Shown here piece by piece: positions 58,303 through 64,000 of a DNA stretch of 64,000 bases; positions within the stretch are counted from its first letter, which is position 1, and each line of letters begins with the position of its first letter. Source of the DNA: [Chlorobium] sp. 445 (GTDB lineage: Bacteria > Bacteroidota > Chlorobiia > Chlorobiales > Thermochlorobacteraceae); the NCBI GenBank assembly GCA_002763895.1, contig NSLH01000011.1:1-64000 (forward strand), read 5' to 3'. Position numbers and translations under genes: made by a program. Below the pieces are notes generated by a model. It saw only the letters and a program-made list of their open reading frames with translations. It made no database searches and had not been told where the DNA came from.

Positions 58303-59507
58303 ATCGGATTTAAAGCGGCGTCTATAAACTTATCGGCATAGGCGGGGTCTTTTTTGTGCAACGCCAGTAGAAAATCCACGCCATCATTTTCCACGAGCGG
58401 CAAAGGCACTTTGATATAGCGGCAGGCTTCGTCGAGACGACCGACTTCAATGTAGAAGTTTGCCAGTGCAATCTGGTATGGATAGTAGTTGATATCCGAG
58501 GCAAAGGTCATCAGCCAGTAAAACTCCTTGCGTGTTACATTTACCTCACGCATTGCCTTTTCTTTCCAATAGAAGCTCTTTTGCGCTTTATCTTCTGGCG
58601 CAGGCACCTTCACCTTTTTGAACAGTCCTGCCTTGATGTAAGCTGGTCCGCCAATCCCATCGCGCTCAATGAGTTTATCAATCACAGCCTTCATGTCTTG
58701 ACGCAGTTTTTCTTGCCCTGGAAGTGGCTGCTGGTCGAGTGCGTTATAGAGGTGCATGACCGCACTGAGTTTATTGTCGACTTGTTCATCGCCTTTTGTT
58801 ACCTTGACTTTCTCGAGGTAGTCATATGCGATGCGATAGTTGCAGTCGAAGAGAATCTCATCTTGGCGTCGCACAATGGCATCGGAGCGTTTGCCGACGC
58901 CTTGTTTGAAGCGAATATTCAGCGCGAGGGCTACAGCCAAAGCTTTGAAGTAATCTTTATTGCGATAGTGCTGCTCGACTTCAAACATTTTGGCTTCTTC
59001 ATCAATGCCTTGTTCGAGTTCTTCATCGATTTCCAAGATAATTTTATCGCCATCGATGCGCAGCAAGTCTTCAGTGTTTGTGTTGAAGATCGCTGCGGCG
59101 GCTTTTTCGTCAGCTAAGATATCGCCGAGCACGCTTTCAAGGTCTAAGCCCAGCACATTATCGCCGCCGCCGTCGCTATCATCATCCAAGAAAGATGAAG
59201 CAGGTTTAGTCGGTGCACTTGCTGCAGCAGCAGCTTTTGCGGCAATGGTTTTTGCTGACGCATGCACTTCTTCTTGTTTCGGCTTTTCTTTGACCACTTC
59301 GTCTAAGATACCCAAATACTCTTTGAGCATGCGGTCGCTAATTGCCGTATTCTTTACATAATCAAGTAGTTTTTTCTGCTCTTCGCAGAGCGTTCTTAAA
59401 AAGTCGTTGTTAGCATCGGCTTTCAAGGCTTGCTCCAACTCTACCACATTAGTAAGGAGTTTTTCGACGAGTTGCGCTCGCAGCGCTGCATTTTCTCTCG
59501 TGTTCAT
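58299..59507 (-). CDS. Unrecognised protein in chemosensory operon, 402 aa
   Basis: I do not recognise the family. Residues 1-75 are helical and coiled-coil-like (LRAQLVEKLLTNVVELEQAL). A low-complexity Ala/Lys/Pro linker with an acidic Asp/Gly segment (SSFLDDDSDGGGDNVLGLDL) follows at about 85-125. The remainder is a TPR-like helical domain: MFEVEQHYRNKDYFKALAVA, DYLEKVKVTKGDEQVDNKLS, and FASDINYYPYQIALANFYIE. The acidic linker and helical repeats fit a scaffold that could hold signalling partners. It is cytoplasmic. The coupled 194-residue gene follows with overlapping stop and start. Confidence 0.75.
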   Translation of the reverse strand: MNTRENAALRAQLVEKLLTNVVELEQALKADANNDFLRTLCEEQKKLLDYVKNTAISDRMLKEYLGILDEVVKEKPKQEEVHASAKTIAAKAAAAASAPTKPASSFLDDDSDGGGDNVLGLDLESVLGDILADEKAAAAIFNTNTEDLLRIDGDKIILEIDEELEQGIDEEAKMFEVEQHYRNKDYFKALAVALALNIRFKQGVGKRSDAIVRRQDEILFDCNYRIAYDYLEKVKVTKGDEQVDNKLSAVMHLYNALDQQPLPGQEKLRQDMKAVIDKLIERDGIGGPAYIKAGLFKKVKVPAPEDKAQKSFYWKEKAMREVNVTRKEFYWLMTFASDINYYPYQIALANFYIEVGRLDEACRYIKVPLPLVENDGVDFLLALHKKDPAYADKFIDAALNPI

Positions 59508-59536
59508 TTTGATCCATGAGATTTAGTTTACAAGTA

Positions 59537-60154
59537 TCATTGAAACTGACTAAGTTCTTTAGTACTGAGCAAACTCTCTGTGTCAATCAAAATCACATCG
59601 TTATCGCGCCCTTGTTCTCCAGGTCTGGTAAAAAGACCCTTTGCAAATTGAGAGATGCGTGCCAGTTCTCCATCGGCAGCATTCACCTTGACCAACTCTC
59701 GCTCGGCGACACGCAAGACATCGAGCACGGCATCGACCAGAATACCCACAGAGTAGAGTTCGCCACGCAGGATGATCATTTTTTCTGCAGCACGCTCACG
59801 CCGATTCTTTTGTTGTCGCCGTGTACCGAGGCCTAAAATTTTGCGCACATCTACAGCTGAGGTAATTTCGCCGCGCACATTGCAAATCCCAAGAATGTAG
59901 TCCGGCAACCCCGGCACAGGCGTAATGCGCGGCACATCGAGAATGGCTTCAATGTCATTGACGCGAAATGCGACTTCTTTTTCACCGAGCAACATGGCAA
60001 TATATTGCTCGCGCTCTTCTTCGCTTTCTTGCTGCTGAGATATGTCGCTGCTGGCGTCTATGCTGCTCAGCAACTTGATCACATCTTTATCAATCGTGTT
60101 CAAATCTTCAAGACGAATCTCCTCATTTTGCGCACTGGGCTTTTCATCATTCAT
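59537..60154 (-). CDS. CheW-like adaptor protein
   Basis: A 205-residue CheW-domain protein with an N-terminal acidic, Glu/Ser-rich extension of about 50 residues (MNDEKPSAQNEEIRLEDLNT). The CheW fold follows: LGEKEVAFRVNDIEAILDVP, ITPVPGLPDYILGICNVRGE and ITSAVDVRKILGL, then YSVGILVDAVLDVLRV. CheW bridges MCPs and CheA at the chemoreceptor array. The extension is longer than in the Escherichia coli protein (167 residues) and could bind the neighbouring unknown proteins. It lies 68 bases after cheY and 29 bases before the 402-residue gene. Confidence 0.92.
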   Translation of the reverse strand: MNDEKPSAQNEEIRLEDLNTIDKDVIKLLSSIDASSDISQQQESEEEREQYIAMLLGEKEVAFRVNDIEAILDVPRITPVPGLPDYILGICNVRGEITSAVDVRKILGLGTRRQQKNRRERAAEKMIILRGELYSVGILVDAVLDVLRVAERELVKVNAADGELARISQFAKGLFTRPGEQGRDNDVILIDTESLLSTKELSQFQ

Positions 60155-60222
60155 TTTCGCATCTCCCGCACTTAGTAAGAGTTATCTTGACGCCACGCTT
60201 TTGTCTTGCTTTCTGCACTTTA

Positions 60223-60591
60223 TCACGACGGGGCAAGGGCTTTGTTTACTGCTGAGACCAAGTCATCCTCGTTAAATGGCTTCACCAAATAGGCTATTGC
60301 CCCTTGCTTCATGCCCCAAAACTTATCGCTGTCTTGATTTTTGGATGTAATCATAATGACAGGAATTTTGGCTGTCTCTGGCATCTTTTTGAGATTGCGA
60401 CAGACTTGGAAGCCGTCTTTCTTTGGCATTACCACATCGAGCACGATGATATCGGGTTTGAGTTCAACGGCTTTAGCTTCACCTTCTTCGCCATCATTAG
60501 CCTCGACGATGGTATAACCCAACGCCGTCATGACTTTGGCGATAATGGTGCGCTCTACAGCGCTATCATCGATTATGAGGACTTTTGGCAT
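60223..60591 (-). CDS. CheY-like single-domain response regulator
   Basis: A 122-residue receiver domain. The acidic pair is in LIIDDSAVERT, the phospho-acceptor Asp in IIVLDVVMPKKDGFQ, the switch Thr in VIMITSKNQD and the conserved Lys in YLVKPFNEDD. No output domain follows, so it acts by protein contact. It lies 23 bases after the DUF4388-receiver gene and directly upstream of cheW, as in Pil/Pix clusters, where the equivalent is PilH/PixH. Confidence 0.93.
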   Translation of the reverse strand: MPKVLIIDDSAVERTIIAKVMTALGYTIVEANDGEEGEAKAVELKPDIIVLDVVMPKKDGFQVCRNLKKMPETAKIPVIMITSKNQDSDKFWGMKQGAIAYLVKPFNEDDLVSAVNKALAPS

Positions 60592-60614
60592 ACAGTTAAA
60601 GAATGAGATTAGTT

Positions 60615-61729
60615 TTAACTGGCAACAGGTTCAGTTTTCTTCAGAAACCGCTCTACAACTTGCAAGAGCTCTCCATCTTTGAACGGTTTGGTAATGTAAT
60701 CATTTGCGCCTGCATGCAACCCCAAATTTTTATCGATTTCCGCATCTTTTGCTGAAAGCATCACGATAGGCGCATCCTTGATAGCCTCATACTCTGCATC
60801 AGTACGAATTGTCTTACAGATTTTCAGACCTGTTGTATCTGGCAGCATCACATCCAGCAAGATCAGGTCTGGACGATGTTCTAACGCCAACTCCAGTGCT
60901 GCTTTTCCGCTTTCAGCAGTAATCAAGCTGTATCCCGTCTCCGAGAGTGCAAGTTGAATTGTCTTAAGAATCACTTTGCTATCATCGACAGCAAGAATTT
61001 TCTTTCTCGTATCTTTTTGTCCCTCTACGAGCTCAATCCACTTTCCATCGAGCAAGACGACCAAGCACTTTAGGACAGAGACTTCTTCCATGCGCAACTT
61101 TAACGCTAGCGTTTTGATATCCGTCTTACCATCAATCGCCAGGAAGACTTTCCACTCTGCTAATTTCAGAGAAATCTCGTTCATTTCTTCTTCGCCGCGC
61201 TTGGTTTTTCGGGGCACGGCGTTGACGTTTGGAATACGCTGGCGAACCAGTTCTAATTCATCGACCTTGACCGACGCTGTTAGCATGATGCCTTGAATGT
61301 CGACACCGTTACTTAGCCCTTGAACGGTGAGCGGGGCTTCGGGGTCGAAGGCAACCTTCGCGCTTTTTTCTTGCAGGAGTGCCGTAATGACACGCTCAAT
61401 TTGAATGCGTATAGCTTTGACTAACTTTGGCGCATCGACTTTCTTCATAGCAAGAAGAATTTGTTCAATGCGCTTGTCGCGATGCTGTTTTTGATAGGCA
61501 ATAGCTTGGTCTAAGTCAGCGCGTGTAATCATATTCTCCTCTAAGAGAATCGCGCCAAGATCTTCCGAGCCTGTATCGACAGCAATCACCAGCCCGTTAC
61601 GAAAAAATACTTTTTTTGCACATCGCCATCATCCGTCGTTACAATCATTGCGCCGGTTTTTTTCATCTGGCGAATGAGTTGAAGCATTTCCGTAATTGTC
61701 CATCCTTTGATGTTCCCAACAAATGACAT
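60615..61729 (-). CDS. DUF4388 (PATAN)-receiver protein, PatA/PixG-like (one frame break)
   Basis: About 371 residues. The start is the ATG at 61729, giving MSFVGNIKGWTITEMLQLIR, the usual DUF4388 opening. The frame breaks in the T-run at 61611-61617; one added base gives FFRNGLVIAVDTGSEDLGAI. The DUF4388 domain spans about 1-170, with a winged-helix-like middle (MNEISLKLAEWKVFLAIDGK). The C-terminal receiver has ILAVDDSKVILKTI, LILLDVMLPDTTGLKI with the Asp, IVMLSAKD and YITKPFKDGE. PatA/PixG proteins control heterocysts, phototaxis or pili in cyanobacteria. It is the first gene of this operon. Confidence 0.88.
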
Positions 61730-62065
61730 AGCAAGACTCTATTTTTTCGTGAGGCGGTTTGACAGTTTCACATGTTTTAGTTAAGACACACTGCGTACTT
61801 CGGTGTGATGCATCTTGCGACGCGTGGAAATTTTGCGCAGCGTTTTACTAAGCATATCGCAATATAACTTACCTGCGCAAAAAGTCAAACTTTGCAGCCT
61901 TGTCTTTTTCTCTCTGAGCCTATACACCGTTTGAAGATGTTGCGTCTCACAAGAGTTTTGGCAACCCTATTTTTTTTTCGCTATATTGTTTTGCTCAAGA
62001 TTTGCAGACTGAATGCTTTCTCAGACTAACTGCCTCAAAGGCAGCTCTAAACCCAATATGCATCA
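61730..62065. other. Divergent promoter region between the chemosensory operon and parA
   Basis: No gene is visible. The region should hold the operon promoter on the minus strand and the parA promoter on the plus strand. A TTTCACATG near 61757 resembles half a parS site only. Confidence 0.45.
61957..61988 (+). promoter_or_regulatory. Candidate parA promoter (TTTG-N21-TATATTG)
   Basis: TTTG at 61957-61960 lies 21 bases before TATATTG at 61982-61988. The -33 box and spacing fit, while the -7 box lacks one T. The parA ATG is 77 bases further on. Confidence 0.35.
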
Positions 62066-62974
62066 ATGGGAAAAGTTATTGCGATTGCTAACCAAAAAGG
62101 CGGTGTAGGCAAGACCACTACAGCCATTAATCTTGCCTCGTCGATTGCCGCTGCAGAAATGACTACACTGCTGATTGATATTGACCCCCAAGCAAACGCG
62201 ACTTCTGGCTCTGGGACACAAGTAAACGATGAGACCAAGACGATCTATGAGGTGCTTATTGAGCATGTCGACATTGAAGACGTCATCCAGCCGTCGGTGA
62301 TGCCATACATGGATATTGTGCCCTCTCATATCAATTTAGTTGGCACTGAAATTGAGCTCATTGATGTACCTGATCGTGAGAAAGTCATGCTCAAAGCCTT
62401 GCAGCGCGTACGCAAAAAGTATGATTACATTTTAATTGACTGTCCGCCTTCGCTTGGGCTGATTACACTCAACTCACTGACTGCTGCCGATTCTGTGCTT
62501 ATTCCCGTTCAATGTGAATACTACGCCCTTGAAGGATTGGGACAACTCTTAAACACCATTAACATCGTGCGCAAGCATCTGAACCCGACGCTTGAAATTG
62601 AGGGAGTTCTGCTTACGATGTACGACAGCCGCTTGCGGCTCTCTAATCAAGTTGCCGAAGAAGTGCGCAAGTATTTCAAAGAAAAAGTCTTCAATACGCT
62701 GATTCGACGCAATGTCAAAATCTCTGAAGCACCAAGTCATGGCAAGCCGATCATTCTCTACGATGCACAGAGCTTAGGCACAAAAGATTACATTGACCTT
62801 GCTTATGAAATGTTTGAGCGTGATGGTATTGAGAAGTTTAGCAAGAAAAAAGCCGCTGTCGGCGGCAGCGCAGAGCAAGAGCGCACACCGCCTTCTTCAG
62901 AGGCTTCAGCAGGTTCGTCCACACCGCTCTCAGAGCGCAGTGAGGAAGTACGCCACATGGCAGGCGGTCGTTAA
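62066..62974 (+). CDS. parA: Chromosome partitioning ATPase ParA
   Basis: A 302-residue Walker-type ATPase that works with ParB to segregate origins. [20 protein letters not shown] holds the deviant Walker A with both Lys residues. [13 protein letters not shown] and [20 protein letters not shown] carry the Walker A' and B motifs. The middle has [20 protein letters not shown] and [20 protein letters not shown]. The last 35 residues are a Ser/Glu/Pro-rich tail not needed for the fold. There is no N-terminal DNA-binding domain, as in chromosomal Soj-type ParA. parB follows after 70 bases in the same direction. Confidence 0.95.
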   Translation: MGKVIAIANQKGGVGKTTTAINLASSIAAAEMTTLLIDIDPQANATSGSGTQVNDETKTIYEVLIEHVDIEDVIQPSVMPYMDIVPSHINLVGTEIELIDVPDREKVMLKALQRVRKKYDYILIDCPPSLGLITLNSLTAADSVLIPVQCEYYALEGLGQLLNTINIVRKHLNPTLEIEGVLLTMYDSRLRLSNQVAEEVRKYFKEKVFNTLIRRNVKISEAPSHGKPIILYDAQSLGTKDYIDLAYEMFERDGIEKFSKKKAAVGGSAEQERTPPSSEASAGSSTPLSERSEEVRHMAGGR

Positions 62975-63044
62975 AAGCATATCTACAATCAAACTGCTGT
63001 GATATTGTTATGTGGTTTTTCAATCAACGAAATTGAAACAGGCT

Positions 63045-63983
63045 ATGGCAAAGTTAGCGCTTGGCAAAGGGTTGAAAGCCTTGATTCCTGACGAATCAAT
63101 AGAGGTGATTTCCAAAAAGGAGCATCGTCTACCGGGCGGGCGAGGCTACCAGTTCCGTGACACACGCACGGGGGAAGTCGGCATGATTGGCGTCATTCCT
63201 GTCGATAAAGTTGCGCCAAACCCCTTTCAGCCACGCATGGATTTTGACCCTGAGGCGCTCGAAGAACTTAAAGCCTCGATCAAAGAAAAAGGTGTCATTC
63301 AGCCTATCACGGTGCGCCTTAAAGGTGATGGCTATGAGCTCATCAGCGGCGAAAGACGCTTGCGCGCCTCCATTGAGGCAGGACTGCGAGAAATTCCTGC
63401 CTATGTCATGGATGTCAAGAGCGATCAAGAAATGCTTGAGCTTGCGCTCATTGAAAACATTCAGCGTGAAAAGCTCAATCCAATTGAAATCGCTACTGGC
63501 TACCAGCGCTTAATTGAAGAGTGCCATCTCACGCAGGAAGAAGTTGCCAAGAAAGTCAGCAAAGACCGCACGACGGTTACGAACTTTTTGCGCTTGCTCA
63601 AATTGCCTCAACCAATTCAAAAAAGTCTGCGCAATGGTGAAATTACCATGGGACATGCACGTGCCCTGATCTCAATTGAAGATCCAGAGACACAGATGGA
63701 AATCTGGGAACTCACCATGAGCAAAGGGCTCTCCGTGCGCAAAGTGGAAGATTTGGTCAGCCGCGCCGCACGTGCTGCAAAAAAGAACAAGTCCAAATAT
63801 CAGCCAACTTCAGATAGCAAAGATGTGAATGTCTCCGAAGTTGAGTCTATTCTGCGCAGTCGCTTGGCAACAAAAGTCAAAGTCGTGCACACCAGTAAAG
63901 GTTCAGGAGAAATTATCATAGAGTATTATTCGCCCGACGATTTAGAGCGCATTATTGATGCAATTGGCAATTCCGAGGTTTGA
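63045..63983 (+). CDS. parB: Chromosome partitioning protein ParB
   Basis: A 312-residue CTPase and parS-binding protein. The ATG at 63045 gives MAKLALGKGLKALIPDES, the usual ParB opening and ParA-contact region. The CTP-binding part has NPFQPRMDFDPEALEELKAS, IQPITVRLKGDGYELISGER and RRLRASIEAGL, with the GERR box. The helix-turn-helix is LTQEEVAKKVSKDRTTVTNF. A Lys/Ser-rich linker and a C-terminal dimer domain end it (GEIIIEYYSPDDLERIIDAI). The gene ends just before the window edge. Chromosomal parAB usually lies near the origin. Confidence 0.95.
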   Translation: MAKLALGKGLKALIPDESIEVISKKEHRLPGGRGYQFRDTRTGEVGMIGVIPVDKVAPNPFQPRMDFDPEALEELKASIKEKGVIQPITVRLKGDGYELISGERRLRASIEAGLREIPAYVMDVKSDQEMLELALIENIQREKLNPIEIATGYQRLIEECHLTQEEVAKKVSKDRTTVTNFLRLLKLPQPIQKSLRNGEITMGHARALISIEDPETQMEIWELTMSKGLSVRKVEDLVSRAARAAKKNKSKYQPTSDSKDVNVSEVESILRSRLATKVKVVHTSKGSGEIIIEYYSPDDLERIIDAIGNSEV

Positions 63984-64000
63984 CTTACGGCTCATGCTTT

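Noticed and set aside
61751-61772. parS-like site upstream of parA
   Set aside because: Only one half (GTTTCAC) matches the TGTTTCACGTGAAACA consensus; the other half does not.

Overview
The window looks like chromosomal DNA from a Bacteroidota/Chlorobiota-type (FCB group) bacterium. A subtilase with a C-terminal Por/type IX secretion sorting domain, a DnaG primase with the Bacteroidetes-style degenerate zinc motif, several TPR-linked histidine kinases, many putative outer-membrane barrels, and promoters fitting TTTG-N19..22-TAnnTTTG support this. A phytoene synthase and a Pix/Pil-like chemosensory cluster suggest a pigmented, possibly surface-motile lineage such as the Chloroherpeton/Thermochlorobacter branch. 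That last step is inference; no photosystem gene is present. The content is mostly housekeeping. I see no insertion sequence, prophage, integrase or CRISPR array.

Layout. 1-12.2 kb: end of an OsmC gene, HupE-like protein, NrnA-like DHH phosphoesterase, dnaG, fatty acid hydroxylase, two related TPR histidine kinases, a SpoU methyltransferase and TerC. 12.5-23.9 kb: mutS, a secreted subtilase preceded by a small lipoprotein that resembles the subtilase's own prodomain, mazG, nnrD/E, a helical-repeat exported protein and a putative outer-membrane protein. 24-34 kb: MlaF-like ATPase with DAHP synthase, a TerB-repeat/PH-like protein behind a twin palindromic repeat, dapB, tRNA-Ser, prolyl oligopeptidase, recN and an M61 peptidase. 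34.5-43.7 kb: DUF429 protein, outer-membrane proteins, a substrate-binding lipoprotein, a Popeye-like cyclic-nucleotide membrane protein, flavin reductase, an RsbW-like kinase, CDGSH protein, hisC, and an abrupt junction between a truncated alpha/beta hydrolase and a TonB-receptor tail. 43.9-55.7 kb: detached nuoK-nuoL, a very large GAF-repeat histidine kinase, P5C dehydrogenase, crtB with a DUF1997 partner, tRNA-Arg and tRNA-Gln. 55.7-64 kb: a chemosensory operon (DUF4388-REC, CheY, CheW, two unknown proteins, heme-motif MCP) without CheA, then divergent parA-parB.

A general caution: at least 20 reading-frame breaks occur in about 17 otherwise intact genes. Nearly all are one-base changes in A/T homopolymers, and fixing one base restores family-typical sequence. 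I treat these as probable sequencing errors and give whole-gene spans. The most interesting candidates are the CheA-less chemosensory operon with two unrecognised proteins, the trans-acting prodomain-like lipoprotein beside its subtilase, and the five-fold Tyr-Cys GAF-like repeat kinase.
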